Shown one piece after another: positions 50,672 through 60,148 of a stretch of 64,000 bases of DNA (the stretch's first letter is position 1; every line of letters starts with the position of its first letter). The DNA is from Pseudomonas oryzihabitans (GTDB lineage Bacteria; Pseudomonadota; Gammaproteobacteria; Pseudomonadales; Pseudomonadaceae). A program made the translations under genes and the position numbers. The stretch is taken from assembly GCF_014522265.1 (NCBI RefSeq), contig NZ_CP017024.1, positions 3,322,001 through 3,386,000 on the forward strand, given 5' to 3'. The notes under the pieces are model-generated. The model did not search any database, had not been told where the DNA came from, and was given only the letters and a program-made list of their open reading frames with translations.

Positions 50672-53600
50672 TCAGCCCCTTACCGCATCCAACACCGCTT
50701 CCAGCGGGTGGCGCAGGCGGCGGTCGTCGATGCGCTTGACCTGGCTGCGGCAGGAGTAGCCGGTGGCCAGGGCTTCGCCCTGTTCCGCCGGTATCGCCAG
50801 GGCGCGGGCCCAGGACTGGTCGTAGATCACCCTGGAGGTCGCCAGGTTGCGCGCCTCGTGGCCGTAGGTGCCGGACATGCCGCAGCATCCGGTGCTTTCC
50901 GGCTTGAGCCCCAGACCCAGGCGCTCGAACACCTGCTGCCACTGGCTGACGCTGGCGGGGGCGTTGGTCTTTTCGGTGCAGTGGCCGAGCAGGCGATAGA
51001 CCTTGTCACCGACCACCTGCTGCTCTTTCGGCAACACCTGCAGCAGCCACTCCTGGGGCAGCAGCACCTCGGGCATCCGGGCGATGCCGGGAACCTTGGG
51101 TATTCCTGGCGATAGACCAGGGTCATGGCCGGATCGAGGCCGACCAGTTTGACGCCGAAGCCGGCCAGGCTGGCGAGCCCCGCCGCGTTGCGCCGCGCCG
51201 TGCGCTCGAAGGCGCCGAGGAAACCCTGCACCTGCAACGGCTTGCCGTTGGCGCGATAGGGCGCGAGGAACACTCGCTGGCCGAGCCGCGCGGCCAGTTC
51301 GAGGAAGGCGGCGGTGAGCGGAGTCTCGAAATAGCGGGTGAAGGCGTCCTGCACCACCACGAGGGTCCTGGCGCGTTCTTCATCGCTCAGGGCCAGCAGC
51401 CGCTCGGGGTGGCGATCTGTACCTGCCATTGATGCATGACCGGCACCAGGTCGAAACGGCTGAGCAGGGGGCTGTCGACCATGCCGATGCGCTCGGCGAA
51501 CAGCCGCTGAATGGGTGTGGCGCCCATGACGGCGTTGTAGAGACCGGGGGCGCGGGCGAGCAGCGGCAGGCTGAATTCCAGCGAACCTATCAGGTAGTCG
51601 CGCAGGGGGCGCAGGTAGCGACGGTGATAGAGCTCGAGAAAGCGCGAGCGAAATTCCGGCACATTGACCTTGATCGGGCACTGGCCCGCGCAGGACTTGC
51701 ACGCCAGGCAGCCGGCCATGGCGTCATAGACCTCGTGGGAGAAGTCCGCCTCGGCCTGGCGGCCATTGCGCCAGCGTTGCGGCAGGGCCTTGAGCCAGTT
51801 CCGGGCACCACGCGGCGCGGGGGCCAGGACATCGATGCCGGCCTGGCCCTGCAGGCGCAGCCATTCACGGATCAGGGCGGCGCGCCCCTTGGGTGAGTGG
51901 ATGCGCTGGCGGGTGGCCTTCCAGGACGGGCACATGGCGTCGTCGGGATCGTAGTTGTAGCAGGCGCCATTGCCGTTGCAGTGCATGGCGGTGCCGTAGC
52001 TCTGCCAGACGCGCTCGTCGAGGGTGCGGTCCAACTCGCCCCTGAGGGTCACGCCATCGACCTTGAGCAACTCGGCGCCGCTGGCGAGCGGGGTGGCGAT
52101 CTTGCCCGGATTGAGCTGGTTGTGCGGATCGAAGGCACCCTTGAGCGCCTGCAGCGCGGGGTAGAGGTCGCCGAAGAAGGCCGGCGCATATTCCGAGCGC
52201 ACGCCCTTGCCGTGTTCGCCCCAGAGCAGGCCACCGTATTTCTGCGTCAGCGCGGCCACCTGGTCGGAGATCGGCCGCACCAGCGCCGCCTGGCGTGGGT
52301 CCTTGAGATCCAGCGCCGGACGCACGTGCAGCACCCCGGCGTCGACATGGCCGAACATGCCGTATTGCAGGTTGTGGCCATCGAGCAGGCCGCGGAATTC
52401 GGCGATGAAGTCGGCCAGGCGCTCGGGCGGGACCGCGGTGTCTTCGACGAAGGGCTGCGGACGGATCTCGCCCTGGACGTTGCCCAGCAGGCCCACGGCG
52501 CGCTTGCGCATGGTGTAGACGCGGGTCACGGCGTTGCGGCCGATGGCCAGGGTGTGGCCGAGGCGCTCGACGGTAGTGTCCTGGCGCAGGTGGTCGAGGA
52601 AGCCCTGGACGCGGGCATCCACTTCCTCGGGATCGTCGCCGCTGAATTCCACCAGGTTGATGCCCAGGGTGGGGCGCTCCACATCTTCGGGGAAATACTC
52701 CGCCACGCTGTGCCAGACGATGTCCTGCATGGCCAGCAGGAGCACCTTGGAATCCACCGTCTCGATGGACAACGGCTTGAGTTCGATCAGGGCGCGGGCG
52801 TCGCGCAGGGCGTCCATGAAGCTGGCGTAGCGGACGTTGACCAGCACCGAATACTTGGGAATCGGCAGGACGTTGAGCTTGGCCTCGGCGATGAAGGCCA
52901 GGGAGCCTTCGGCGCCGCAGAGCACGCTGTTGAGGTTGAAGCGGCCGTCCGCCTCGATCAGGTGCGCCAGGTCATAACCGGTCAGGCAGCGATTGAGCTT
53001 GGGAAAGCGTGCCTCGATCAGTTCGGCCTGCTGCTCGGCGATGTCCCGCGCGCAGCAGTAGACGGCCCCGGTGCGATCGTCGCGGGCGCAGAGGGCGTCC
53101 AGTTCGGCGCTGTCCACCGGGCGACTTTCCAGGCGTTCACCGCCGATCAGGTAGGCGTCCAGTTCCAGCACGTGGTTGCGGGTCTTGCCGTAGGTCACGC
53201 TGCCCTGGCCGCTGGCGTCGGTGTTGATCATGCCGCCGATGGTGGCGCGGTTGGAGGTGGACAGCTCCGGGGCGAAGAACAGGCCGTGGGGGCGGAGCGC
53301 GGCGTTGAGCTGGTCCTTGACCACGCCGGCCTGGACCCGCACCCAGCCCTCCGCGGCGTTGATCTCCAGGATCCTGTTCAGGTGGCGGGAAAGGTCGACC
53401 ACGATGCCGTCGGTGAGGGACTGGCCGTTGGTGCCGGTACCGCCACCGCGCGGGGTCAGGACCACGCCCTGGAAACGCGCCTCGCCCATCAGTCGGGCCA
53501 GGCACTGGACGTCGGCGCTGTCCTTGGGAAAGACCGCCGCCTGGGGCAGGCGCTGGTAGATGGAGTTGTCGGTGGCCATGACCGTGCGGCTGGCATGGTC

Positions 53601-53705
53601 CAGCGCGATCTCGCCCTGGAAGCCGCTGGCGGCGAGGGTGGTCAGGAAGTCGGTGTAGGCGGCGGCGAGGGGCGCCGGGGCCGGCAGGCGGGCGATCATG
53701 TTCAT
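50672..53705 (-). pseudogene. YdiJ-like FAD/Fe-S oxidoreductase, broken by two -1 frameshifts
   Basis: The intact family protein has ~1000 residues: an FAD-binding oxidase domain (GLCB/GlcD-like, N-terminal), a C-terminal 4Fe-4S-like cysteine-rich region and DUF3683. Here the first frame runs from ATG 53705 to 51387, with PRGGGTGTNGQSL (FAD), GLLWGEHGKGVRSEY and the Cys motif CLACKSCAGQCP. At ~51410 it shifts (ACCCC should be ACCCCC), and again at ~51097 (TACCCAAGG should have one more C). The last frame (50672..51076) ends the protein. Both sites are C-run deletions on the coding strand. It oxidises D-lactate or another 2-hydroxy acid in relatives. Confidence 0.8.
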
Positions 53706-53850
53706 CAGGCGGGCTCTCTGGCGGCGGACGGCCGTCTCCTTCAGCGAGCGAAGGAATGGCGTCGACCTTTTCTGGCTATAGTAGGCATTCTCACCACAGC
53801 GCGGCGGCGCCACAACCGAAGATTCCGCCGCCTATGCCGGAAGATCCTGA

Positions 53851-54756
53851 ATGAATCACCGCCGCCTGACGCCCTCCATGTCGCTGCTGCTGGCCTTCGA
53901 GGCGGCGGCGCGGCATGAGAGCTACACCCGGGCGGCCGAGGAGCTGTCGCTGACCCAGAGCGCCGTAGGGCGCCAGGTGCAGGCGCTGGAACAGTTGCTG
54001 GGGCTGACGCTGTTTCGTCGCGAGGGCCGGCAGATCGTGCTCACCGATGTGGGGCGCGCCTATAGCCGTGAGCTGGGCCTGGCCCTGGGGCAGATCCGCA
54101 GCGCCACCCTGCAGGCCATGGCCTTCGCCTCCGGGCAGGGCACGCTGCGCCTGGCGGTGCTGCCGACCTTTGGTTCCAAGTGGCTGTTGCCACGCCTAGG
54201 TGACTTCTACGCTGCCCATCCCGGCATGCTGGTGCACCTGCATTCGCGCATCCAGGCGGTGGACTTCGCCGCCAGCGAGATCGATGCGGCTATCAGCGTC
54301 GGCAGCGGTAACTGGCCTGGGCTTTGTGCTCATCCGCTGCAGGCCGAGCAGCTTGTGGTGATTGCCAGCCCGACGACGCTGGCCGAGTTGCCGGATGCGA
54401 CGCCGGCGACCCTGGCTGGCCAGCTGCTGCTGGGCGTGGCCAATAATCCCCAGGCCTGGGGTGAATGGTTCCGCCACCATGAGCTGCCCCATCGGGCCAT
54501 GCGCCCGGGACCGAGTTTCGAGCTGACCTCGCACCTGATCCAGGCGGTACGCGCCGGCATCGGCATCGGGCTGGTACCGCGGGTACTGGTGGAGGACGAG
54601 CTGGCCCAGGGCGAGCTGCGGGCCTGCGGTCCGGCATTGGTCAGTCGGCGCAGCTATTACCTGGTCTATCCGCCGCGCAACGAAGGGCTGCCGTCGCTAC
54701 AGGCCTTTCGCCAGTGGCTGCTGGCCGAGATCAACGAAGGAGAGGGGCAGCCATGA
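53851..54756 (+). CDS. LysR-family transcriptional regulator (GcvA-like)
   Basis: 301 residues. N-terminal winged helix-turn-helix (residues ~6-65; RAAEELSLTQSAVGRQVQALEQLLG), followed by a periplasmic-binding-like co-inducer domain. Divergent from the ydiJ-like gene (146 bp between starts). It overlaps the start of the GntR gene by 4 bp (54753-54756), so the two are translated together. The divergent YdiJ oxidoreductase is its most likely target, but a ferulate role is also possible because of its linkage to vanR. Confidence 0.85.
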   Translation: MNHRRLTPSMSLLLAFEAAARHESYTRAAEELSLTQSAVGRQVQALEQLLGLTLFRREGRQIVLTDVGRAYSRELGLALGQIRSATLQAMAFASGQGTLRLAVLPTFGSKWLLPRLGDFYAAHPGMLVHLHSRIQAVDFAASEIDAAISVGSGNWPGLCAHPLQAEQLVVIASPTTLAELPDATPATLAGQLLLGVANNPQAWGEWFRHHELPHRAMRPGPSFELTSHLIQAVRAGIGIGLVPRVLVEDELAQGELRACGPALVSRRSYYLVYPPRNEGLPSLQAFRQWLLAEINEGEGQP

Positions 54757-55460
54757 GCAAGCCGGGACAGCGGGTGCTGGCCGCGCTGCGGCAGATGATC
54801 CTGTCCGGCGAACTGGGCGCGGGCGAACGCCTGGCGGAGCTTCCCACTGCCGAGCGCTTCGCCGTGTCGCGCATGCCGGTGCGCCTGGCCCTGCGCACCC
54901 TGGCCGAGGAAGGTCTGCTGGAGCGCAGCGGTGCCCGCGGCTATCAGGTGCGGGCCCTGACCGGGGCCGATCTGGAAGGCGCGGTGGAGGTGCGCGGAGT
55001 GCTGGAAGGCCTGGCCGCGCGCCAGGCCGCCGAACGTGGCCTGGACGCTGCCACCCGCGTTACCCTGGAAGACTGCCTGCGGCGGGGTGATCGGCTGTTC
55101 GCCAAGGGCCATGTACTGCTGGAGGATCTGGAGGACTACCACGATCTCAACCGGGCCTTTCACCAGGCCATCGTCGCCGCCAGCGGCAATTCGGCCATCG
55201 CCCTGGCGCTGGGACGCCACGAGCATCTGCCGTTCGCCTCGGTGAGCGCCCTGGCGGTGGATGCCGAGGATCTCGACCGCGAGTACCGTCGCTTCAATTT
55301 CGCCCACCTGCAGCACCACGCGGTGTTCGACGCCCTGGTGCGCGGCCAGGGTGCCCGCGCCGAGGGCATCATGCGCGAGCACGCCCAGGCGACCCTGGGG
55401 TATGCGCGGTGGTTTGGTGGGGAAGAGGGCGAGGCGGGGGGGATGAAGGTGCTGGTGTAG
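54753..55460 (+). CDS. vanR: GntR-family vanillate regulator VanR (FCD subgroup)
   Basis: 235 residues from ATG 54753 (overlaps the LysR stop). N-terminal winged helix (RQMILSGELGAGERLAEL ... MPVRLALRTLAEEGLLER) and C-terminal FCD ligand domain (HEHLPFASVSAL ... HLQHHAVFDALVRGQGARAEGIMREH). Identified as VanR by the adjacent vanBA genes and by the VanR-type operator ATTGGATCCAAT at 57569-57580. It probably represses vanA and the ech side and is released by vanillate. Convergent with vanB. Confidence 0.85.
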   Translation: MSKPGQRVLAALRQMILSGELGAGERLAELPTAERFAVSRMPVRLALRTLAEEGLLERSGARGYQVRALTGADLEGAVEVRGVLEGLAARQAAERGLDAATRVTLEDCLRRGDRLFAKGHVLLEDLEDYHDLNRAFHQAIVAASGNSAIALALGRHEHLPFASVSALAVDAEDLDREYRRFNFAHLQHHAVFDALVRGQGARAEGIMREHAQATLGYARWFGGEEGEAGGMKVLV

Positions 55461-55477
55461 AGCGGACCCTCACCCGG

Positions 55478-55498
55478 CCCTCTCCCAAGGGGAGAGGG
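55478..55498. terminator. Hairpin between vanR and vanB
   Basis: CCCTCTCCC (55478-55486) and GGGAGAGGG (55490-55498) with a 3-nt loop. The 61-bp gap between the two convergent genes is otherwise empty. The same GC-rich hairpin is a common intergenic repeat in Pseudomonas; it may act as a bidirectional terminator. Confidence 0.5.
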
Positions 55499-55521
55499 GG
55501 AGGTAGGGCGGGCTCGGTTTG

Positions 55522-56475
55522 TCAGAGATCCAGCACCAACCGCTCGCCCTTGGCGCGCGAGCAGCAGGGGGTGAAGCGGTCGTTGGCGGCGTGCTCGGCC
55601 GCGGAGAGAAAGAGGTCGCGGTGCTCGGGTTCGCCGGCCAGCACTGGGGTCAGGCAGGTGCCGCAGAGGCCCTGGCCACAGGAGACCGGCAGGACGATTC
55701 CGAGGTCGGCCAGCACCTCGACCACGCTGCGCTCGGCCGGTACCTCGACGCGGCGTCCGCTGCGCGCCAGCTCCACCTCGAAGGGCCTTTGCTCGCCGTG
55801 GGTGGCGGGGTCGGCGGCGAAGTATTCGCGGTGGATCTGCCCGGGTTGCCAGCCCTGGGCCTGGGCGGCGTCTACCACCGCGGCCATGAAGCCGGCCGGG
55901 CCGCAGACATAGAGGTGATCGTCCGGTGCCGCCGGACCGAGCAGGTGCTGGAAGTTGGGCCGCAGCGCCGGATCGTGCTGGTCGAAGTGCACCCTGACCT
56001 GCTCGGCATAGGGCCGCGCCTTGAGCCAGGGGATGAAGGCGGCGTGTTCGCGGTCGCGTACCAGGTATCTCAGGGTGAAGTGCGCCCCCTGCTGATAGAG
56101 CTGTTCGGCCATGGCCAGGAGCGGAGTGATACCGATACCTCCGGCCAGCAGCTGGGTGCGGCGCGCGCTGGGGACCAAGGCGAACAGGTTGCGCGGCTCG
56201 CTGGCCAGCAGGCGATCGCCCACCTCCAGTTTATGCATGGCCTGGGAGCCGCCGTGGGAGTCGGGGACGAGCAGCACGGCGATGCGATAGCGGGTCGGTA
56301 CCGGTTCCGGCGCGGTACAGAGCGAATAGTGGCGCACCAGGCCGTCGCCCAGGGTGATTTCCAGATGGGCGCCGGCGGCGAAGCCGGGCAGGGGGCCGCC
56401 GTCGGCGCGGGCCAGGTCGAAGGCCAGGATGGTGGGGGCCTCGCGCTGTACGGCGGTGACGATCAGATCGAGCAT
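55522..56475 (-). CDS. vanB: Vanillate O-demethylase oxidoreductase
   Basis: 317 residues from ATG 56475 (MLDLIVTAVQRE). A reductase with FMN (RHYSLC), NAD (GGIGITPLLAMAE) and a C-terminal plant-type [2Fe-2S] domain (CGQGLCGTC ... C). It passes electrons from NADH to VanA. The open frame extends upstream into vanA in a different frame and is not coding. Starts 10 bp after vanA; they are translated together. No CA motif found before vanB. Confidence 0.93.
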   Translation of the reverse strand: MLDLIVTAVQREAPTILAFDLARADGGPLPGFAAGAHLEITLGDGLVRHYSLCTAPEPVPTRYRIAVLLVPDSHGGSQAMHKLEVGDRLLASEPRNLFALVPSARRTQLLAGGIGITPLLAMAEQLYQQGAHFTLRYLVRDREHAAFIPWLKARPYAEQVRVHFDQHDPALRPNFQHLLGPAAPDDHLYVCGPAGFMAAVVDAAQAQGWQPGQIHREYFAADPATHGEQRPFEVELARSGRRVEVPAERSVVEVLADLGIVLPVSCGQGLCGTCLTPVLAGEPEHRDLFLSAAEHAANDRFTPCCSRAKGERLVLDL

Positions 56476-56485
56476 GAGAGGTCTC

Positions 56486-57544
56486 CTAGGCGATCTGCCG
56501 GACCGGGATGCCGGTGGCGGCCTGTTCGGCGGCCAGCAGGCGGTCGATGATCTGCCGCGACTGCACGCCGCCGGCATCGATGTTGAGCTTGAGCAGGCCG
56601 CGCTCCGGATAGCGCAGCAGGTTCTGCTGCTGGCGTTCGAGCATCTCCAAGTCTTCGCCGAAGATCTTGCCCTGGCCTTCGCGGATGCTGGCGGTGAGCT
56701 CGGCATCGTCCGGCTTGAAGTTGCGCGCCATGCCCCAGAAGTACCAGATGGAGGTCTCGGTCTCGGGGGTGATGAAGTCCACCACCACGCTGGCGGCCTT
56801 GACCGCCGCCGGGGCCTCGTAGCCGCCATGGCCGGCATGGGCCACGCCCACCTCGATCATCACGTGGCTGGGCGGGGTGAAGCGGCAAATCTGCCAGCGA
56901 TCCACCGGGACGTCGTCGGCCAGGCCATTGCCGCGCAGGGCCATGCGCCAGAAGGGCGGGGCGGAGATGTTTTCCATGTGCCGGCTGGTGATGACCTCGT
57001 CACCGTCGACGCGGGTGGCCGGCGGCGCCTCGTCGATCTCCTTCTGGCCGATGCTGGAGGCGTGGACATAGGTCTCGTGGGTGAGATCCATGAGGTTGTC
57101 GATCATCAGCCGGTAGTCGCACTGGATGTGATAGAGGCCGCCGCCATAGGCCCAGTCGGGACTCTCGGCCCACTCCAGGTGGGGAATCAGCGCCGCATCG
57201 GCCTTGGCCTGGTCGCCCGGCCAGACCCAGATGAAGCCGTGCCGCTCGACGGCGGCATAGGGGCGCACCGCGGGAAAGACGCCGACCCGCTGCCCCGGCA
57301 TGCCCAGGGTCTTGCCACCGCAGCCCATCTCCAGGCCGTGATAGCCGCAGACCAGGGTGCCGTCGCGGACGAAGCCCAGGGACAGCGGCGCACCGCGGTG
57401 CGGGCAGAAGTCTTCCAGGGCCACCACCTGGCCATTGGCGTCACGGTAGAAGACCAAGGGTTCGCCACAGATCTGGCGACCCAGGGGCTTGTCTTGGACT
57501 TCGTCGGGGGTACAGGCGACGTACCAGGCGTTCTTCGGGTACAT
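56486..57544 (-). CDS. vanA: Vanillate O-demethylase oxygenase subunit
   Basis: 352 residues. Rieske site CPHRGAPLSLG and CGYHGLEMGCGG (Cys-His, Cys-His ligands), then the mononuclear iron site in DNLMDLTHETYVHASS. VanAB converts vanillate to protocatechuate and formaldehyde. CA motif and a VanR operator are just 5' of the start. Its transcript probably includes vanB. Upstream, divergent, is ech. Confidence 0.94.
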   Translation of the reverse strand: MYPKNAWYVACTPDEVQDKPLGRQICGEPLVFYRDANGQVVALEDFCPHRGAPLSLGFVRDGTLVCGYHGLEMGCGGKTLGMPGQRVGVFPAVRPYAAVERHGFIWVWPGDQAKADAALIPHLEWAESPDWAYGGGLYHIQCDYRLMIDNLMDLTHETYVHASSIGQKEIDEAPPATRVDGDEVITSRHMENISAPPFWRMALRGNGLADDVPVDRWQICRFTPPSHVMIEVGVAHAGHGGYEAPAAVKAASVVVDFITPETETSIWYFWGMARNFKPDDAELTASIREGQGKIFGEDLEMLERQQQNLLRYPERGLLKLNIDAGGVQSRQIIDRLLAAEQAATGIPVRQIA

Positions 57545-57556
57545 GAGCGGGGCCTC

Positions 57557-57564
57557 TTGTTGTT
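57557..57564 (-). promoter_or_regulatory. Candidate Crc/Hfq CA motif before vanA
   Basis: AACAACAA on the minus strand (57564 to 57557), directly followed by GAGG, 12 nt before the vanA start. Same sequence context as in front of ech and vdh. Confidence 0.6.
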
Positions 57565-57568
57565 GTCT

Positions 57569-57580
57569 ATTGGATCCAAT
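57569..57580. promoter_or_regulatory. VanR operator palindrome
   Basis: ATTGGATCCAAT, a perfect 12-bp palindrome, 25 bp upstream of the vanA start. It is the same motif as the VanR operator of Caulobacter crescentus. It would block vanAB transcription when vanillate is absent. Confidence 0.8.
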
Positions 57581-57676
57581 GGTTATGACGGTTAACGATT
57601 CCTGTCAACGGCATTCGCCGTACGAGACCGTTCTCAGGACGAATGGCGTTACGAGTGTTGCGCTCATTTCTGCTCA

Positions 57677-57688
57677 ATTGGATCCTGT
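57677..57688. promoter_or_regulatory. Second, imperfect VanR operator
   Basis: ATTGGATCCTGT, matching 10 of 12 bases of the palindrome at 57569 and sharing its ATTGGATCC half. It lies ~120 bp upstream of ech. Confidence 0.6.
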
Positions 57689-57737
57689 TTGCCCACACCC
57701 CCCTATCGTTCACCGGCATCATGCATGCTCAGCAAAA

Positions 57738-57756
57738 TAGTTAATTGACTTAACTA
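57738..57756. promoter_or_regulatory. Inverted repeat TAGTTAA-N5-TTAACTA over a possible ech -35
   Basis: A perfect 7-bp inverted repeat with TTGAC in the spacer. TTGACT (57745-57750) could be a -35; the sequence TAGCTT at 57768 a -10. Size and symmetry suggest the site for a second regulator (LysR or MarR type). Confidence 0.45.
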
Positions 57757-57790
57757 ATTCCTTGGCGTAGCTTCAGCTCCATACCCACCC

Positions 57791-57798
57791 AACAACAA
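57791..57798 (+). promoter_or_regulatory. Candidate Crc/Hfq CA motif before ech
   Basis: AACAACAA followed by GAGG, 12 nt upstream of the ATG at 57811. Confidence 0.65.
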
Positions 57799-57810
57799 GA
57801 GGCACACGCC

Positions 57811-58641
57811 ATGGGCAGTTATGACGGACGCTGGCAGACGGTCAAAGTGGACATCGAGGACGGTATCGCCTGGGTGACGCTCAATCGTCCGGAAAAACGC
57901 AATGCCATGAGTCCCACCCTCAACCGCGAGATGGTCGAGGTGCTGGAGACCCTGGAGCAGGACGCCAGTGCCGGCGTGCTGGTGCTGACCGGTGCCGGCG
58001 ATGCCTGGACCGCGGGCATGGATCTCAAGGAATACTTCCGCGAGACCGACGCCGGCCCCGAGATCCTGCAGGAAAAGATTCGCCGCGAAGCCTCCCAGTG
58101 GCAGTGGAAGCTGTTGCGCATGTACGCCAAGCCGACCATCGCCATGGTCAACGGCTGGTGCTTTGGCGGCGGCTTCAGCCCGCTGGTGGCCTGCGACCTG
58201 GCCATCACCGCCGACGAGGCCACCTTCGGCCTGTCCGAGATCAACTGGGGCATTCCCCCGGGCAACCTGGTGAGCAAGGCTCTGGCCGATACCGTGGGCC
58301 ACCGTACCGCCCTCTACTATGTGATGACCGGCAAGACCTTCAGCGGTCCCGAAGCGGCGGCCATGGGCCTGGTCAACCAGAGCGTGCCGCGCGACCAGTT
58401 GCGCGAGGTGACCACCGCCCTGGCCCGCGAGCTGCTGGACAAGAATCCGGTGGTGCTGCGGGCCGCCAAGGTCGGTTTCAAGCGCTGCCGCGAACTCACC
58501 TGGGAGCAGAACGAGGACTACCTCTATGCCAAGCTCGACCAGTCGCGGCTGCAGGATCCGGAAGGCGGTCGCGAACAGGGCATGAAGCAGTTCCTCGACG
58601 ACAAGAGCATCAAGCCCGGGCTGCAGACCTACAAGCGCTGA
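57811..58641 (+). CDS. ech: Feruloyl-CoA hydratase/lyase (HCHL)
   Basis: 276 residues. Crotonase fold, converting feruloyl-CoA (or coumaroyl-/caffeoyl-CoA) to vanillin and acetyl-CoA. MDLKEYFRE and NGWCFGGGFSPLVACDLAITADEATFGLSEINWGIPPG (oxyanion hole and active-site Glu) match HCHL. The length equals P. fluorescens/P. putida Ech. It is 40 bp before vdh and 266 bp from vanA, divergent. Both CA and VanR-type motifs precede it. Confidence 0.95.
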   Translation: MGSYDGRWQTVKVDIEDGIAWVTLNRPEKRNAMSPTLNREMVEVLETLEQDASAGVLVLTGAGDAWTAGMDLKEYFRETDAGPEILQEKIRREASQWQWKLLRMYAKPTIAMVNGWCFGGGFSPLVACDLAITADEATFGLSEINWGIPPGNLVSKALADTVGHRTALYYVMTGKTFSGPEAAAMGLVNQSVPRDQLREVTTALARELLDKNPVVLRAAKVGFKRCRELTWEQNEDYLYAKLDQSRLQDPEGGREQGMKQFLDDKSIKPGLQTYKR

Positions 58642-58662
58642 ACCGCCACCGCCCACCCGTAC

Positions 58663-58670
58663 AACAACAA
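58663..58670 (+). promoter_or_regulatory. Candidate Crc/Hfq CA motif before vdh
   Basis: AACAACAA followed by GAGG, 11 nt upstream of the vdh start, in the 40-bp ech-vdh gap. Confidence 0.6.
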
Positions 58671-58681
58671 GAGGTAGCGTC

Positions 58682-60130
58682 ATGGTCGAGGTATCCCTGC
58701 TCATCGGCGGCGCCAGCCGCCCGGCCGGCGACGGTCGCAGCTATCAGCGTTGCCATCCGGTGACCGGCGCGGTGGTCTCCACGGTGGCCGCCGCCACCCT
58801 GGACGATGCCGACGCCGCGGTGGCCGCGGCCCAGGCCGCCTTTCCCGCCTGGGCTGCGCTACCACCGGGCGAGCGTCGTCGCCGTCTGCTGGCCGCCGCC
58901 GATGGTCTGGTCGCGCGCAGTAGTGAATTCGTCGCCCTCGCCGGAGAGACCGGGGCCATGGCCAACTGGTACGGCTTCAATGTCCACCTGGCGGCCAACA
59001 TGCTGCGCGAGGCGGCGGCCATGACCACCCAGATCCAGGGCGAGGTCATACCGTCCGACGTGCCCGGCAGCTTTGCCATGGCGCTACGCCAGCCCTGTGG
59101 CGTGGTGCTGGGCATCGCGCCCTGGAACGCGCCGGTGATCCTCGGTACCCGCGCCCTGGCCATGCCGCTGGCCTGCGGCAACACCGTGGTGCTCAAGGCC
59201 TCCGAACAGAGTCCGGGCGTGCACCGGCTGATCGGCCAGGTGCTGCAGGATGCCGGCCTGGGCGACGGTGTGGTCAATGTCGTCACCAATGCTCCGGAGG
59301 ATGCCCCGGCCATCGTCGAGCGGCTGATCGCCAACCCGGCGGTGCGGCGCGTCAACTTCACCGGCTCCACCCGGGTGGGTCGCATCGTTGGCGAGCTGGC
59401 GGCGCGCCATCTCAAGCCGGCCGTGCTGGAACTGGGCGGCAAGGCACCGCTGCTGGTGCTGGAGGATGCCGACCTGGATGCCGCGGTCGCCGCGGCGGCC
59501 TTTGGCGCCTATTTCAATCAGGGGCAGATCTGCATGTCCACCGAGCGCCTGCTGGTGGACAGTCGCATCGCCGACGCCTTCGTCGAGCGCCTGGCGGCCA
59601 AGGTACGCACCCTCAAGGCCGGCGATCCCGGCGCGGCCGATTCGGTGCTGGGTTCCCTGATCGACGCCGGTGCCGGCACCCGCATCAAGGCGCTGATCGA
59701 CGACGCCGTGGGCAAGGGCGCCCGGTTGGTCTGCGGTGGCGAGCTGGAGGGCAGCATCCTGCAACCGACCCTGCTGGATGGCGTCACCGCCGAGATGCAG
59801 CTCTATGCCGAGGAGTCATTCGGCCCGGTGGCCGTGGTGATCCGTGCCGAGGGTGACGAGGCCCTGCTGCGCCTGGCCAACGATTCCGAATTCGGCCTCT
59901 CGTCGGCCATCTTCAGTCGCGACACCGCCCGTGCCCTGGCGCTGGCGCAGCGGGTGGAGAGCGGCATCTGCCACATCAATGGACCCACGGTGCACGACGA
60001 GGCGCAGATGCCCTTTGGCGGCGTGAAGTCCAGCGGTTACGGCAGCTTCGGCTCACGGGCCTCCATCGATCATTTCACCCAGTTGCGCTGGGTGACGCTG
60101 CAGACGGGGCCGCGCCACTACCCGATCTGA
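58682..60130 (+). CDS. vdh: Vanillin dehydrogenase
   Basis: 482 residues, NAD-dependent aldehyde dehydrogenase. GIAPWNAPVILGTRALAMPLACGNTVVLKASEQSPG (cofactor), FTGSTRVG, the general base in LELGGKAPLLVL and the catalytic Cys in QGQICMSTER. SFGSRASIDHFTQLRWVT ends the protein as in other Vdh. It oxidises vanillin, 4-hydroxybenzaldehyde and protocatechualdehyde. Between ech and fcs; a repeat lies just after it. Confidence 0.94.
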   Translation: MVEVSLLIGGASRPAGDGRSYQRCHPVTGAVVSTVAAATLDDADAAVAAAQAAFPAWAALPPGERRRRLLAAADGLVARSSEFVALAGETGAMANWYGFNVHLAANMLREAAAMTTQIQGEVIPSDVPGSFAMALRQPCGVVLGIAPWNAPVILGTRALAMPLACGNTVVLKASEQSPGVHRLIGQVLQDAGLGDGVVNVVTNAPEDAPAIVERLIANPAVRRVNFTGSTRVGRIVGELAARHLKPAVLELGGKAPLLVLEDADLDAAVAAAAFGAYFNQGQICMSTERLLVDSRIADAFVERLAAKVRTLKAGDPGAADSVLGSLIDAGAGTRIKALIDDAVGKGARLVCGGELEGSILQPTLLDGVTAEMQLYAEESFGPVAVVIRAEGDEALLRLANDSEFGLSSAIFSRDTARALALAQRVESGICHINGPTVHDEAQMPFGGVKSSGYGSFGSRASIDHFTQLRWVTLQTGPRHYPI

Positions 60131-60148
60131 TCAGCGTCCGCCGTCCCT

